DNA of 61,946 nucleotides from an uncultured Pelagibacteraceae bacterium (GTDB taxonomy: Bacteria > Pseudomonadota > Alphaproteobacteria > Pelagibacterales > Pelagibacteraceae), in NCBI GenBank assembly GCA_902523495.1, contig CABYZU010000004.1:1-61946 (forward strand), given 5' to 3'. This document shows, piece after piece, positions 9,146-18,709 of this stretch; position 1 is the stretch's first letter; each line of letters begins with the position of its first letter. The position numbers and the translations under genes are program-made. The notes under the pieces were generated by a model, which was given only the letters and a program-made list of their open reading frames with translations, made no database searches and had not been told where the DNA came from.

Positions 9146-9237
9146 GGAAGAGTGGGTGAGAGGCTGAAACCAGTCGTTTGCTAAATGACCGTGCGAGGAA
9201 ACTTGTACCGAGGGTTCGAATCCCTCCTCTTCCGCCA
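9146..9237 (+). tRNA. tRNA-Ser (anticodon GCT), CCA encoded
   Basis: The acceptor stem GGAAGAG (9146-9152) pairs with CTCTTCC (9227-9233), followed by G and an encoded CCA. The anticodon arm GTCGT-TTGCTAA-ATGAC gives anticodon GCT, reading AGC/AGU serine codons. A long variable arm, expected of serine tRNAs, precedes the GGGTTCGAATCCC T-arm. It lies head-to-head with soxB and 9 bases before the next gene. Confidence 0.97.
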
Positions 9238-9246
9238 TATTGATAG

Positions 9247-9807
9247 ATGAAAATAAATTTAGGAAGCGGTTCAAAGATATTAAAAGGCTATATTAATGTT
9301 GATAAATTTCAATATTACAATCCTGATATAGTTCATGACCTAGAAAAATTTCCATATCCTTTTGAGGATAATTCCATTGATGAAATATTATTATCACATG
9401 TTTTAGAGCATATTGGTCAAAATCCTGATGTCTTCAACAATATAATTAAAGAACTTTATAGAATTTGTAAAAACAATTCTATTGTTGATATTAGGGTACC
9501 TCATCCCAGACATGATGATTTTATTTCTGATCCAACCCACGTAAGACCAATCACTATACTTGGTCTTCAGTTATACGATAAAAGTTTAAATGAAAGATGG
9601 GAAAAGATGAATGCAGCCAATACACCTTTAGCATTAATACATGGGGTTAACTTCAACATAAAAGATGTTAAATATGTATTAGAAGACAATTATATCAAGT
9701 TATTCGAAAACAAAAAAATAGATCAAAATGAATTACAAGAATACATAAAAAAATATAATAATGTAGTTAAAGAAATGAAGATTAAGTGGGTAGCTTTAAA
9801 AGATTAA
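9247..9807 (+). CDS. class I SAM-dependent methyltransferase-like protein
   Basis: A 186-residue protein with the opening of a Rossmann methyltransferase: KINLGSGSKILKGYINVDK (motif I with the NVD acidic end of strand 2), then FEDNSIDEILLSHVLEHI, a typical motif IV/post region. Such short proteins often lie in surface-sugar or tRNA-linked contexts, but the substrate is unknown here. It follows tRNA-Ser by 9 bases, and its TAA stop shares TTAA with the stop of the convergent transglycosylase gene. A related fold is found in the 51840-52472 gene, but the two are not close copies. Confidence 0.75.
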   Translation: MKINLGSGSKILKGYINVDKFQYYNPDIVHDLEKFPYPFEDNSIDEILLSHVLEHIGQNPDVFNNIIKELYRICKNNSIVDIRVPHPRHDDFISDPTHVRPITILGLQLYDKSLNERWEKMNAANTPLALIHGVNFNIKDVKYVLEDNYIKLFENKKIDQNELQEYIKKYNNVVKEMKIKWVALKD

Positions 9808-11306
9808 TACAAAGGATTGTTTTTAAAAAAATCTTTTAATTTTATAGGTTTTTGTTCAAGCATGTATCTGTAAACATTATAATTTTCCAAAACTCTTTGG
9901 ACATAGTTCCTAGTTTCTTTAAATTTAATTAATTCAATCCAATTTACATAATCAACTTGGTTCTTTTGAGGATTTTTATTTATTTTTTTCCAATATCTCA
10001 CTCTTTTAGGTCCAGCATTATAAGCAGCTATTGCAAACGGATAAGCACCATCATATTCTAGAATTAAACCAGCTATATAATGAGAGCCTAAATTTATATT
10101 GTATTCTGCATCTCTTGTTAATCTAGATTTTGAGTAAGGAAGCTTTGCTTGCTTTGCAACTAATTTTGCAGTGTAAGGCATAAGTTGCATTAAACCTTTT
10201 GCTCCTGCATGACTGTTAGCGGTTAAATCAAATTCACTCTCCTGTCGTATTATTGATAATATAAATGCGGTATCGGGAATTTTTCTACCATTTATATAAT
10301 TTGGCGTACTGATGACAGGATAATTATATTTATTATGAAATCGTCTTTCATAAGATGCAATTTTGGATATTTGAATAGCAAAATCAAATCTATCGATACT
10401 CGTGGCTAATTCAGCGGCTAAAACTTCACTACCACTATTTACATTGTCATTAGCTAAATGTCTTAAAATGTGTTTTGCGTATTTATCTTCATTGAGTTCA
10501 TCGAGAAGATAAATTGTTTTCACTAATTCTTTTTTAAAAAAGTAATCTTTATATTCTTTTGAAACTTCTATTTCTTTAGAAAGCTCGAAAGGTTGATTGG
10601 GATTAAGCTCTATATAAGCTAGTTGACCATAATATGTTGTTAGAAATTTAGCTGCTTTACCAAACCATTCATTAGCTAACTCACTTTTACCAAGTCTTTG
10701 ATAACTTTTAGCCAACCAATAAGCTCCTCTTGATGTGCTTATTGGATAACTAACATTATTGTAAAAATTTTCAAAATGATCTTTTGCTAATAAAGGATCA
10801 TCTAAAAAACTTAATGCTATCCAACCACTCATCCATTCTGCGGCTGCATATTCAGGCCCATTATTCAACGCATGATTACTTGCAATTCTATAAGCTAGCT
10901 CATATTTCTTTTTATAAATTAATGATCTTGAAATGATCTCTCTTTCAAACCACCACTTATCTGGTCTAACCAAATAATCTTTAGTGTTTTTTATTTTAAC
11001 TAAAATTTCAACAGAACTATCAACTCTTCCTCTTTTTCTCCTCCATTTTAATCTGTCATAATTTAAACCTGCATCATTTTTAAATTTTGCTGGAACTTTT
11101 GAAATAGCATTATCAACACCATATGATTTACTCATTAATAGTTGTCTTGCTGTATAAAGTAATTGGTAATCTTTAGGCAAATATCTTAATAACCTTTTTA
11201 GATCCCAATATTTATTATCCCATGCCAGGTAATCTGCTCTTTTAATATAGTCATCTGCATTAAGATAATTCTTAAATTTTTTTCTTAAACTTGTATTAAG
11301 CTTCAT
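9804..11306 (-). CDS. soluble lytic transglycosylase-like protein, N-terminally short, no signal peptide
   Basis: A 500-residue Slt70-like protein. Residues 1-330 are an alpha-superhelical region and 345-480 are the SLT catalytic domain, with Glu356 in IIRQESEFD, GLMQLMP at 371-377 and a C-terminal FAIAAYNAGP. Such enzymes cleave peptidoglycan glycan strands in the periplasm. This one begins directly inside the helical region (ADYLAWD at 24-30) and has no export signal. No alternative in-frame ATG, GTG or TTG start exists upstream before a stop at 11352-11354. Family members are usually 600-700 residues, so about 100-150 N-terminal residues seem missing. The ATG overlaps the rplF stop as TAATG. 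Confidence 0.85.
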   Translation of the reverse strand: MKLNTSLRKKFKNYLNADDYIKRADYLAWDNKYWDLKRLLRYLPKDYQLLYTARQLLMSKSYGVDNAISKVPAKFKNDAGLNYDRLKWRRKRGRVDSSVEILVKIKNTKDYLVRPDKWWFEREIISRSLIYKKKYELAYRIASNHALNNGPEYAAAEWMSGWIALSFLDDPLLAKDHFENFYNNVSYPISTSRGAYWLAKSYQRLGKSELANEWFGKAAKFLTTYYGQLAYIELNPNQPFELSKEIEVSKEYKDYFFKKELVKTIYLLDELNEDKYAKHILRHLANDNVNSGSEVLAAELATSIDRFDFAIQISKIASYERRFHNKYNYPVISTPNYINGRKIPDTAFILSIIRQESEFDLTANSHAGAKGLMQLMPYTAKLVAKQAKLPYSKSRLTRDAEYNINLGSHYIAGLILEYDGAYPFAIAAYNAGPKRVRYWKKINKNPQKNQVDYVNWIELIKFKETRNYVQRVLENYNVYRYMLEQKPIKLKDFFKNNPLY

Positions 11307-11845
11307 TATTTTTTCTTTCCCTCTTTTTTCATAATATACTGACCCTTTTCTCTAATACCCTTACCTTTATAGGGCTCAATTTTTCGCAATGTTTTAATTT
11401 TAGACACAACTGATCCAACTATTTGTTTATCAAAACCACTAATTTTTAAAATCGTTTGTTTTTCAACAGTAATTTTAATACCATCAGGGATGTCAAAGTT
11501 AATATCATGGCTGTAACCTAGTTGTAAATTTAGTTGATTACCTTTCAATGCAGCTCTATAACCTACGCCAACCAGTTCTAGTATTTTTTCATATCCTTTA
11601 ATTGAGCCAATAACTGCATTATTAATTAAACTTCTATTCATGCCCCACAGTCTTTTAGTGTTTTGATCAATTTTTTTTGGTTTGATTGATATTTCTTTTC
11701 CATCTTTAATATTTAGATTAAACATATCTATATCTATATTGAGTGATTTTTTTCCAAGCGGACCCTCAATGTTTAAAATGTTACCTGCTAAAGCAACTTT
11801 AACTTTTTCAGGTATTGAAATGTTTATTTTTCCTATTTTTGACAT
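11306..11845 (-). CDS. rplF: 50S ribosomal protein L6
   Basis: A 179-residue L6 of normal length, with two repeated alpha/beta domains and an intact conserved C-terminus (PYKGKGIREKGQY then MKKEGKKK). L6 sits near the sarcin-ricin loop on the factor-binding side of the large subunit. It starts 1 base after rpsH. The normal next genes of the spc operon (rplR, rpsE, rpmD, rplO, secY) are absent; a lytic transglycosylase gene starts on the last base of the stop codon instead. Confidence 0.98.
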   Translation of the reverse strand: MSKIGKINISIPEKVKVALAGNILNIEGPLGKKSLNIDIDMFNLNIKDGKEISIKPKKIDQNTKRLWGMNRSLINNAVIGSIKGYEKILELVGVGYRAALKGNQLNLQLGYSHDINFDIPDGIKITVEKQTILKISGFDKQIVGSVVSKIKTLRKIEPYKGKGIREKGQYIMKKEGKKK

Positions 11846-11846
11846 A

Positions 11847-12242
11847 TTAAAAGACTTTACAAATTATTTCACCACCAACTCTATGTTTTCTTGCATCAAT
11901 ATCAGTCATCACACCTTTTGGTGTAGACAATATTGCAATACCTAAACCGTTATTTATTTTTGGTAAACTATCTGCACTAGAAAATATTCTTCTTCCAGGT
12001 TTTGAAACTCTTTCAAAATTATTTATTACTGGATTGCCAGAGTGATATTTTAATTCTAAAGATAAAATGTTTTTTTTCTCTTCGCTTGAAATCTTAAAAT
12101 CTTTTATAAAACCCTCATTTTTCAATATGTCTGCAATTTTACTCTTGAAGTTTGAAGATGGTAAATCTACTTTTTTATGATTTCTAGATTGAGCATTTTT
12201 AACTCTAGCGATCATATCTCCAATTGGGTCACTTAAACTCAT
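11847..12242 (-). CDS. rpsH: 30S ribosomal protein S8
   Basis: A 131-residue S8, beginning MSLSDPIGDMIARVKNAQ and ending with the conserved GIAILSTPKGVMTD and ARKHRVGGEIICKVF. It binds the central domain of 16S rRNA early in assembly. In E. coli it is the translational repressor of the spc operon; no S8-binding leader structure was looked for in detail here. It lies between rpsN (12 bases) and rplF (1 base). Confidence 0.98.
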   Translation of the reverse strand: MSLSDPIGDMIARVKNAQSRNHKKVDLPSSNFKSKIADILKNEGFIKDFKISSEEKKNILSLELKYHSGNPVINNFERVSKPGRRIFSSADSLPKINNGLGIAILSTPKGVMTDIDARKHRVGGEIICKVF

Positions 12243-12254
12243 AATTTTTCCTTT

Positions 12255-12560
12255 CTACCAGCTTGATTTAACTAAACCTGGAATTTTACCTTGTAATCCA
12301 AGTTGTCTTAATGCAATTCTTGATATTTTTAATTTTCTATAAACACCATGTGGTCTTCCAGTAATTTGACACCTATTCATCACTCTAATTTTTGCTGAGT
12401 TTCGAGGTAATTTGGAAAGCTTTTGTTGTGCCTTGAATCTTTCTTCTAAAGAAATTTTTTTATCCATTACTATCTTTTTTAACTTTGCCCTTTTATTAAA
12501 TAGTCTATCTGACAGTTTTATGCGTTTGTTATTTTTATTGATAGAGCTTAATTTTGCCAT
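12255..12560 (-). CDS. rpsN: 30S ribosomal protein S14 (zinc-independent form)
   Basis: A 101-residue S14 with the conserved PRNSAKIRVMNRCQITGRPH and IALRQLGLQGKIPGLVKSSW ends. The CxxC...CxxC zinc motif is absent and the length is about 100, so this is the C-minus form. It helps shape the head of the small subunit. It lies 1 base after rplE. Confidence 0.98.
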   Translation of the reverse strand: MAKLSSINKNNKRIKLSDRLFNKRAKLKKIVMDKKISLEERFKAQQKLSKLPRNSAKIRVMNRCQITGRPHGVYRKLKISRIALRQLGLQGKIPGLVKSSW

Positions 12561-12561
12561 T

Positions 12562-13119
12562 TTAATTTTCTCCTTTTTTGATGAACGGGAAGTTCATTTT
12601 ATTTAACAAAGCAAAACTTTGTTCTTTATTTTTTGATGAAATCACCACCACAATGTCTAACCCTCTAACCTTATCTGCTCTGTCAAAGCTGACTTCTGGA
12701 AATATTATATGCTCTTTTATTCCAAAAGTATAATTACCAAATTTATCGAAGCCATCTGCTGATAGACCTCTAAAATCTTTAACTCTTGGTAATGCTATGT
12801 TTACTAATCTATCGATAAATTCATACATTCTATTTTTTCTTAAAGTCACTTTCAATCCCGCACTCGTGCCTTTTCTTGTTTTGAAATTTGCAACAGATTT
12901 TTTAAATTTAGTAACAACCGGTTTTTGTCCAGTAATTTTAGCAAGATCATCCTCGCACGATTTTAAAATTTTTGCGTCATTTCCGTCAAGACCTAAACCC
13001 ATATTTAAAACAATTTTTTCAACTCTTGGTCCCATATTTAAGTTCTTAAGCTTAAATTCAGCTTTCAAAGCTGGTTGAATTTCTTTTAGGTAAATTTCTT
13101 TTAATCTTGGTATCATCAT
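12562..13119 (-). CDS. rplE: 50S ribosomal protein L5
   Basis: A 185-residue L5, typical in length. [21 protein letters not shown] and the C-terminal [19 protein letters not shown] are diagnostic. L5 binds 5S rRNA in the central protuberance and contacts P-site tRNA. The first ATG overlaps the rplX stop (ATGA); a second ATG follows at once, so the exact start is uncertain by one codon. Confidence 0.98.
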   Translation of the reverse strand: MMIPRLKEIYLKEIQPALKAEFKLKNLNMGPRVEKIVLNMGLGLDGNDAKILKSCEDDLAKITGQKPVVTKFKKSVANFKTRKGTSAGLKVTLRKNRMYEFIDRLVNIALPRVKDFRGLSADGFDKFGNYTFGIKEHIIFPEVSFDRADKVRGLDIVVVISSKNKEQSFALLNKMNFPFIKKGEN

Positions 13120-13364
13120 TTTTTAGCTAAACCTTTTTTTTCTTTTTTTTTCACGTCAATTAATTTTAAATTGGACAAATGTATAAAATTTTCCTTTGAG
13201 AAAATCCCACCTTTTTTTTCCTTTGTTGTTTTAACATGTTTTTTAATCATATTAAGATCTTTCACTTTTGCCCGATTACCAGTTCTATCAATCTCTATAA
13301 CTTCACCCTCTTTTGTTTTATCTTTACCTATGAGAATTTTTACTTTTAAACCTTTTTTAATCAT
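13116..13364 (-). CDS. rplX: 50S ribosomal protein L24
   Basis: An 82-residue L24 with the N-terminal KOW motif ([21 protein letters not shown]), shorter than the usual 100-105 residues because the C-terminal tail is reduced to a lysine-rich end. It is an assembly initiator at the 5' end of 23S rRNA. It shares one base with rplN and four with rplE. Confidence 0.97.
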   Translation of the reverse strand: MIKKGLKVKILIGKDKTKEGEVIEIDRTGNRAKVKDLNMIKKHVKTTKEKKGGIFSKENFIHLSNLKLIDVKKKEKKGLAKK

Positions 13365-13732
13365 TATAATACCTCGGGAGCTAACGAGATTATTTTCATT
13401 TGCCCTCTTGTTCTTAATTCTCTAGTTACAGGACCAAAAATCCTAGTGCCAACTGGTTCACCTTTATCATCAACTAGAACAGCAGCATTATTGTCAAATC
13501 TTACTTTTGATCCATCGTCCCTGTGAATTCCTTTTTTAACTCTTACAACTACAGCTTTATGAACAGAGCCCTTTTTAACTTTTCCTTTAGGAATAGCCTC
13601 TTTGACTGCAATTACAATTGTGTCTCCAATACTAGCGTATCTTCTCTTTGAACCTCCCAGAACTTTAATACATTCAATTTTTTTTGCACCAGTATTATCA
13701 GCGACAAGTAATTCTGTTTGAACTTGTATCAT
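13364..13732 (-). CDS. rplN: 50S ribosomal protein L14
   Basis: A 122-residue L14 at the exact canonical length. It begins [17 protein letters not shown] and ends with the conserved [16 protein letters not shown]. It lies at the subunit interface. Both flanking junctions are one-base TAATG overlaps, with rpsQ upstream and rplX downstream. Confidence 0.99.
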   Translation of the reverse strand: MIQVQTELLVADNTGAKKIECIKVLGGSKRRYASIGDTIVIAVKEAIPKGKVKKGSVHKAVVVRVKKGIHRDDGSKVRFDNNAAVLVDDKGEPVGTRIFGPVTRELRTRGQMKIISLAPEVL

Positions 13733-13968
13733 TATTTTAAATTCTCCATCACTCGAAATTTTTTGTTTTTAGAAAAAGGTTTGCTCTCAACTATCGTTAC
13801 TTTATCACCTGTTTTATACTTGTTATCCTCGTCGTGAGCATTGTATTTTTTTTTTACTTTAATAACTTTTTTTAGGACTGGATGAGAGTATTTTCTTTCA
13901 ATCAATACAGTAATTGTTTTGTTTGGTTTATCACTCACAACTAATCCTGTTAAAATTTTTTTAGGCAT
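13732..13968 (-). CDS. rpsQ: 30S ribosomal protein S17
   Basis: A 78-residue S17 with the OB-fold signature [18 protein letters not shown] and [19 protein letters not shown]. It binds the 5' domain of 16S rRNA. It overlaps rpmC by 8 bases and rplN by 1. Confidence 0.98.
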   Translation of the reverse strand: MPKKILTGLVVSDKPNKTITVLIERKYSHPVLKKVIKVKKKYNAHDEDNKYKTGDKVTIVESKPFSKNKKFRVMENLK

Positions 13969-14152
13969 TCATTTTTCCTTTTAATACAGTTTTTAATCTA
14001 GCAATTGTTATTTTAGTTTCATTAATTTTCGAAGGGTTAGTCACTTGAGAATTAATCTTTTGAAATCTAAAATTAAATAAATCTTTTTTTAATTTATCAA
14101 TATTCTTTAAAATTTCGTCTTTTGAAAGTTTTTTAATTTCTTGCTTTTTCAT
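13961..14152 (-). CDS. rpmC: 50S ribosomal protein L29
   Basis: A 63-residue L29. The ATG at 14152 ([14 protein letters not shown]) is chosen because it gives the family's usual length and starts 1 base after rplP; an open frame continues 34 codons further into rplP, but that extension has no similarity to L29. The helical hairpin with [19 protein letters not shown] is diagnostic. L29 sits by the peptide exit tunnel near L23. Confidence 0.96.
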   Translation of the reverse strand: MKKQEIKKLSKDEILKNIDKLKKDLFNFRFQKINSQVTNPSKINETKITIARLKTVLKGKMNA

Positions 14153-14153
14153 A

Positions 14154-14564
14154 TTATAAAAATCTTTTAATAGTTTTTGTTTTAATTGGAAGCTTTGCTG
14201 AAGCCTTGTATAATGCCTCTTTTGCAATTTCATCAGAAACTCCATCAACTTCAAACAAAATTCTTCCAGGTTTTACTCTGCAGGCATAAAATTCAGGTGA
14301 TCCTTTTCCTTTACCCATACGAACTTCGATTGGTTTTTTTGAAACTGGAATATTGGGAAATATTCTTGTCCATACTCTTCCTTGTCTTTTCATATGTCGT
14401 GTTAGCGCTACCCTAGCAGCTTCTATTTGTTTACCGGTAACTCTTTCAGGTGTAAGAGCTTTAAGTGCATAAGCACCATAATTAATAAAATTAGCTCTTG
14501 AGGCCTTTCCGTGTATTCTTCCTTTATGAGCCTTTCTCCATTTTGTTCTTACTGGTTGAAGCAT
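14154..14564 (-). CDS. rplP: 50S ribosomal protein L16
   Basis: A 136-residue L16, beginning [16 protein letters not shown] and containing [30 protein letters not shown] and [10 protein letters not shown]. It organises the A-site and the 5S contact of the large subunit. It abuts rpsC with no gap and ends 1 base before rpmC. Confidence 0.99.
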   Translation of the reverse strand: MLQPVRTKWRKAHKGRIHGKASRANFINYGAYALKALTPERVTGKQIEAARVALTRHMKRQGRVWTRIFPNIPVSKKPIEVRMGKGKGSPEFYACRVKPGRILFEVDGVSDEIAKEALYKASAKLPIKTKTIKRFL

Positions 14565-15245
14565 TTATATCTTACCCTCATTTAAAATTATCTTATTTGT
14601 TTCCTGATTAAACTCTTTTGCAAAAACTTCACCTTTATAAATCCAAACTTTAATACCAATTATACCGTATGTTGTCAGTGCTTCAGCTTCTGCGTAATCT
14701 ATATCGGCTCTTAATGTGTGAGAGGGAATTGATCCATCTCTTAACCATTCTGTTCTTGCTATTTCATTTCCACCTAATCTTCCACTCACAGAGACTTTAA
14801 TTCCTTTCGCACCCAATCTTAAACATGACTGCATTGCTCTCTTCATAGCACGTCTATAAGATATCCTCTTAACTAGCTGTTGTGCTATATTTTCTGCAAC
14901 TAAATAGGCATTTGTCTCAGGTTTTTTAACTTCCTTAATATTAAGTGTAACTTCGTTTTTTGTAAATTTTGATAGGTTATTTTTAATTTTATCAATATCA
15001 CTTCCTTTTTTTCCTATAACAAATCCTGGTCTAGATGTATAAATTGTAACATAACATTTATTTGAAGTTCTCTCTATCATCACTTTTGAAACACCAGAAT
15101 TAATAACATTTTTTCTGATGTATTCTCTGATTCTAAAATCCTCAATCAGATAATTACCAAAATCTTTCTTCTTAGCATACCAAACTGAGTCCCAGCCTCT
15201 GTTGATACCCAATCTAAAACCTACTGGATTAACTTTTTGTCCCAT
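14565..15245 (-). CDS. rpsC: 30S ribosomal protein S3
   Basis: A 226-residue S3. Residues 1-110 contain [20 protein letters not shown] and the type II KH domain ([16 protein letters not shown]); the C-terminal domain has [20 protein letters not shown]. It lines the mRNA entry channel. Its start lies 17 bases inside rplV. Confidence 0.99.
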   Translation of the reverse strand: MGQKVNPVGFRLGINRGWDSVWYAKKKDFGNYLIEDFRIREYIRKNVINSGVSKVMIERTSNKCYVTIYTSRPGFVIGKKGSDIDKIKNNLSKFTKNEVTLNIKEVKKPETNAYLVAENIAQQLVKRISYRRAMKRAMQSCLRLGAKGIKVSVSGRLGGNEIARTEWLRDGSIPSHTLRADIDYAEAEALTTYGIIGIKVWIYKGEVFAKEFNQETNKIILNEGKI

Positions 15246-15627
15246 GATTCTCCATTTTGTTTAATTCTGATAATACAATCGTGACACTTGAATAAGGTTT
15301 TAAAATTGGTGCAGCTCTTCCTTTTGCTCTAGGTCTAAATCTTTTCATTGTAATTTTTTTACCACAATAAGCCTCTTTTATAATTAATTTATCAATATCA
15401 TATTGAAAATTATTTTCAGCGTTAGCTACTGCAGAGCTTATGGTTTTTCTAATATCTTTTGTAATTCTTTTTTCCGAGAATTCTAAATTTCTTATTGCTT
15501 CATCAACTTTTTTACCAACGATACCTCTTAAAATAGGATTAAGTTTTCTCACACTAGATCTAATATTATTATTTATAGATCTAACTGTCTTATCTTTTTT
15601 TTGTTCTTTTTTCTTTTTTTTACTCAT
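15229..15627 (-). CDS. rplV: 50S ribosomal protein L22
   Basis: A 132-residue L22 with the core [20 protein letters not shown] containing the beta-hairpin loop that lines the exit tunnel. The N-terminus has an extra lysine-rich segment ([13 protein letters not shown]) and the C-terminus runs 17 bases into rpsC, so it is somewhat longer than the 110-residue E. coli protein. Confidence 0.98.
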   Translation of the reverse strand: MSKKKKKEQKKDKTVRSINNNIRSSVRKLNPILRGIVGKKVDEAIRNLEFSEKRITKDIRKTISSAVANAENNFQYDIDKLIIKEAYCGKKITMKRFRPRAKGRAAPILKPYSSVTIVLSELNKMENHGTKS

Positions 15628-15629
15628 AA

Positions 15630-15929
15630 CTATTTTTTAGCTTCTGCCTCCGCAGGTTTCGCTTTTTTATCTGCTGGTGTATGACCAAAGAAAGTTCTTG
15701 TAGGAGCAAACTCACCTAATTTATGACCAACCATATCCTCTGAAACAGTTATTGGAATAAATTTTTTTCCATTATAAATTAAGAAACTTACACCAACAAA
15801 ATCCGGTAGTATTGTTGATTTTCTTGACCATGTTTTAATTGGTATCTTTTTGGGATCTAACTTGTATTTATCAACTTTTTTCATTAAACTTTCTTCAACA
15901 AAAGGACCTTTCCATACCGCTCTAGCCAT
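15630..15929 (-). CDS. rpsS: 30S ribosomal protein S19
   Basis: A 99-residue S19: [31 protein letters not shown] and [21 protein letters not shown] are diagnostic. It sits in the head of the small subunit with S13. It shares one base with rplB and ends 2 bases before rplV. Confidence 0.99.
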   Translation of the reverse strand: MARAVWKGPFVEESLMKKVDKYKLDPKKIPIKTWSRKSTILPDFVGVSFLIYNGKKFIPITVSEDMVGHKLGEFAPTRTFFGHTPADKKAKPAEAEAKK

Positions 15930-16768
15930 TATTTAGTATCCTTTCGCTTATTTCTTCTTTTAATTATAAATTTATCTGTTCGTTTATTATCTCTAGTTTT
16001 AAGGCCTTTTGCAGATTGTCCTTTAGGTGAAACTGGATGTCGCCCTCCCGCACTTTTTCCTTCTCCACCACCATGTGGATGGTCTACAGGATTTTTAACA
16101 ACTCCCCTTGTGTGTGGCCTTCTTCCAAGCCATCTTGATCTACCAGCTTTACCAATTTTTATATTTTTTTGGTCCGGGTTGCTAAGCACACCGATTGTAG
16201 CTAATGATCTTGAATCAATTTTTCTTACCTCTCCAGAAGCCAGTTTAATTAAACTATAGTTTCCATCTAAACCACTTATAGTCACTGAAGTACCCGCAGA
16301 TCTGGCTATTTTACCACCTCCCCCTGGTTGGATTTCAACGTTATGAATATCAACTCCAACTGGTATATCTTGCAATGGCATACAATTTCCTATTTTAATT
16401 TCTTTTTTTGATCCATTTTCAACCATATCTCCAGCTTTTATTTTTTGTGGAGCTAAATAATATGCATGAGATTTATCCTCGAATTTGACTAGCATTATGT
16501 AACAGGATCTATTTGGATCATATTCAATTCGTTCAACTTTGGCAGGAGAATCAAACTTTTTTCTATAAAAATCAATATGCCTATACATTTTTTTATGACC
16601 ACCAGCTCTGTTAATTGACGTGATGTGCCCATTATTATTTCTCCCTTTCATTGCATTCTTAGGAGAAACTAAACTTTTGAATGGTTTGCCCTTCCAAAGA
16701 CCATTCCTATCAACTAAGATAGTTCCTCTGGTAGATTTTGTGTAGGGTTTAAAAGTTTTCAATGGCAT
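15929..16768 (-). CDS. rplB: 50S ribosomal protein L2
   Basis: A 279-residue L2, close to the usual 273-277. The peptidyl-transferase-proximal motif [15 protein letters not shown] with its conserved histidine is intact, as are the OB/SH3 core segments ([17 protein letters not shown]). L2 is needed for subunit association and peptidyl transfer. It starts 1 base after rplW. Confidence 0.99.
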   Translation of the reverse strand: MPLKTFKPYTKSTRGTILVDRNGLWKGKPFKSLVSPKNAMKGRNNNGHITSINRAGGHKKMYRHIDFYRKKFDSPAKVERIEYDPNRSCYIMLVKFEDKSHAYYLAPQKIKAGDMVENGSKKEIKIGNCMPLQDIPVGVDIHNVEIQPGGGGKIARSAGTSVTISGLDGNYSLIKLASGEVRKIDSRSLATIGVLSNPDQKNIKIGKAGRSRWLGRRPHTRGVVKNPVDHPHGGGEGKSAGGRHPVSPKGQSAKGLKTRDNKRTDKFIIKRRNKRKDTK

Positions 16769-16769
16769 A

Positions 16770-17063
16770 TTAAATTCCTGTTGTTAGGTCTATACTTTGA
16801 CCTTTTTTAAGAGTTATGATTGCTTTTTTAAAACCTGATACTTTAACTTTTCTTCCTCTGGTAAGTTTTGTGCGATTTTGTTTATTAATAATATTCACTT
16901 TTGTTACGTTCACTTTGAAGATTTTTTCAATATTTTTTTTAATATTTTTTTTATTTGCATTTTTGTGAACCTTAAAAACTATTTTATTTAATCCTGACAA
17001 GTTTGTAGACTTCTCTGTCAACAATGGTGATAGGATTTTGTCATATAAATGTATCTTTTCCAT
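16770..17063 (-). CDS. rplW: 50S ribosomal protein L23
   Basis: A 97-residue L23 with the conserved ILSPLLTEKS opening and the NKQNRTKLTRGRKVKVSGFKKA core. L23 is the docking site for trigger factor and SRP at the tunnel exit. The ATG at 17063 is preferred over an in-frame TTG 9 bases earlier because it gives the normal length and a 1-base gap to rplD. Confidence 0.97.
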   Translation of the reverse strand: MEKIHLYDKILSPLLTEKSTNLSGLNKIVFKVHKNANKKNIKKNIEKIFKVNVTKVNIINKQNRTKLTRGRKVKVSGFKKAIITLKKGQSIDLTTGI

Positions 17064-17064
17064 T

Positions 17065-17688
17065 TTAAGCAAATCTCTTTTCCAATTCTTTTACAGAAGT
17101 TTCGGTAAAAACAACTTTTTTAAATTTGATAATATCAAATGCGCTAAAATGATTTACATCTGTGACTTTAACATTTGGGATGTTTTTAATAGATTTTTCA
17201 ACTTTGTCTTTAGAAGATCTATCCAATATAATTAAGGAATTTAAAATTTCGAATTTTTTTAAAAATAAATTCATTTCTTTCGTTTTTTTAATTTCATTGG
17301 TAAAATCACTAAAAATAAGTAAGTTATTATTTTTGATTTTTTCACTCATTAATGAAGCTACACTTTGTTTTTTTTCACTTTTGTTTAATTTTCTTTTTTT
17401 ATAAGATGACTCACCTTTTGGTCCATGAGCTATACCACCGCCTACAAATATCGGTGCTTTTTTACTTGCATGTCTTGCATTTCCAGTTCCTTTTTGAGCA
17501 TAAATCTTTGATGTGGGTCCTGATACCTCATTTTGTTGCTTAGTCTTCGCGTGTCTACCTTTATAGTTAGCATTAGTTTTATATAAAACATTACTAATTA
17601 ATTTATAATTTATTTTTGCAGAAAAGATCTTATCAAGCACCTCTATTGAGCTTTTTTTTCCATCTAAGTTTAATTTTTCAATTTTCAT
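17065..17688 (-). CDS. rplD: 50S ribosomal protein L4
   Basis: A 207-residue L4 with the tunnel-lining loop (GRHAKTKQQNEVSGPTSKIY, AQKGTGNARH) intact. In E. coli L4 also represses the S10 operon through its leader; no such leader is evident here because rpsJ follows fusA with a 1-base gap. The C-terminal half is more diverged and lysine-rich. One-base TAATG overlap with rplC. Confidence 0.98.
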   Translation of the reverse strand: MKIEKLNLDGKKSSIEVLDKIFSAKINYKLISNVLYKTNANYKGRHAKTKQQNEVSGPTSKIYAQKGTGNARHASKKAPIFVGGGIAHGPKGESSYKKRKLNKSEKKQSVASLMSEKIKNNNLLIFSDFTNEIKKTKEMNLFLKKFEILNSLIILDRSSKDKVEKSIKNIPNVKVTDVNHFSAFDIIKFKKVVFTETSVKELEKRFA

Positions 17689-18398
17689 TATTTCTTCTTT
17701 TTATCTGGTGTCTTTTTAGCTTGTTCAGCTACTTTTGTTTTTTCATCAATGGTCAATTTGCTAATATTTTTAACTGAGCCCTTAACAAATACCTCAGAAT
17801 TCTTTGAGCCAGGAATTGAACCTTTTAGATAAAGTAAATCATTTTCTAAATCTGTTTTAATAATCTCGATATTTTGCATGGTTCTTAACTTGTCACCCAT
17901 ATGTCCTGCCATTTTTTTACCTTTAAAAACTTTACCAGGGTCCTGTCTTTGACCGGTTGAGCCATGGGATCTATGTGATATTGATACACCATGAGTTGCC
18001 CTTAGCCCCCCAAAATTGTGTCGTTTCATTGCACCTGCAAAACCCTTGCCTATAGTTTTTGATTTTGTGTCTACAAATTTAATATCCTTAAAAATTTCCA
18101 AACCAAATTCATTACCTTCTTTAAAATTTTCTAAATCATGAACTCTAAATTCTTTCAATCTTTTTTTTGCTTCAGTATTTTTTTTTGCAAAATAGCCCTT
18201 CATTGACTTTGATAATTTTGAATTTTTAATCTTTCCATAACCTAATTGGACAGCTTTATACCCTCTTTTTTCCATATCAATTACTTGAATAACCCTTGCT
18301 TTTTCAATTTTTAAAACAGTAACAGGAACCAACTGACCTGTTTTATAAAACTCTCTAGTCATACCTAATTTTTTTCCAACTAAAGCTATTTCACTCAT
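17688..18398 (-). CDS. rplC: 50S ribosomal protein L3
   Basis: A 236-residue L3. The conserved GVSISHRSHGSTGQRQDPGK and KKMAGHMGDKLRT segments are present; the Gln in the first is the one methylated by PrmB in E. coli. L3 initiates large-subunit assembly. The C-terminal tail is extended by about 20 charged residues (AEQAKKTPDKKKK). It starts 1 base after rpsJ. Confidence 0.99.
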   Translation of the reverse strand: MSEIALVGKKLGMTREFYKTGQLVPVTVLKIEKARVIQVIDMEKRGYKAVQLGYGKIKNSKLSKSMKGYFAKKNTEAKKRLKEFRVHDLENFKEGNEFGLEIFKDIKFVDTKSKTIGKGFAGAMKRHNFGGLRATHGVSISHRSHGSTGQRQDPGKVFKGKKMAGHMGDKLRTMQNIEIIKTDLENDLLYLKGSIPGSKNSEVFVKGSVKNISKLTIDEKTKVAEQAKKTPDKKKK

Positions 18399-18399
18399 A

Positions 18400-18708
18400 T
18401 TAGATTTTTATCTCCACATCAACTCCAGAAGCTAAATCCAGCTTCATCAAGGCTTCGACTGTTTGAGGAGTGGGTTCAACTATATCTATTAATCTTTTGT
18501 GAGTTCTTGACTCAAATTGTTCTCTACTTTTTTTATCAATATGTGGTGATCTTAGAACTGTGTATCTCTCTATTTTTGTGGGTAAAGGAATTGGACCTTT
18601 AATTGTAGCTCCAGTTCTTTTTACCGTATTGACTATTTCCTCTGTAGATGCATCTAAAACTTTGTTATCGTAAGCTCTTAATTTTATTCTAATATTTTGT
18701 TTTTCCAT
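18400..18708 (-). CDS. rpsJ: 30S ribosomal protein S10
   Basis: A 102-residue S10 starting at the [17 protein letters not shown] (18708). An in-frame TTG 12 bases earlier would lie inside fusA and is not preferred. The conserved [21 protein letters not shown] and [14 protein letters not shown] are present. S10 is also NusE, the partner of NusB and NusG in antitermination. It follows fusA by 1 base, with tuf missing from this spot. Confidence 0.98.
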   Translation of the reverse strand: MEKQNIRIKLRAYDNKVLDASTEEIVNTVKRTGATIKGPIPLPTKIERYTVLRSPHIDKKSREQFESRTHKRLIDIVEPTPQTVEALMKLDLASGVDVEIKI

Positions 18709-18709
18709 A

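Noticed and set aside
11240..11310. A hidden rplR start or remnant after rplF
   Set aside because: The sequence after the rplF stop reads directly as transglycosylase; no L18-like peptide appears in any frame nearby.
14153..14254. A 97-residue version of rpmC starting inside rplP
   Set aside because: The extra 34 residues are out-of-frame rplP; L29 begins at the ATG at 14152.
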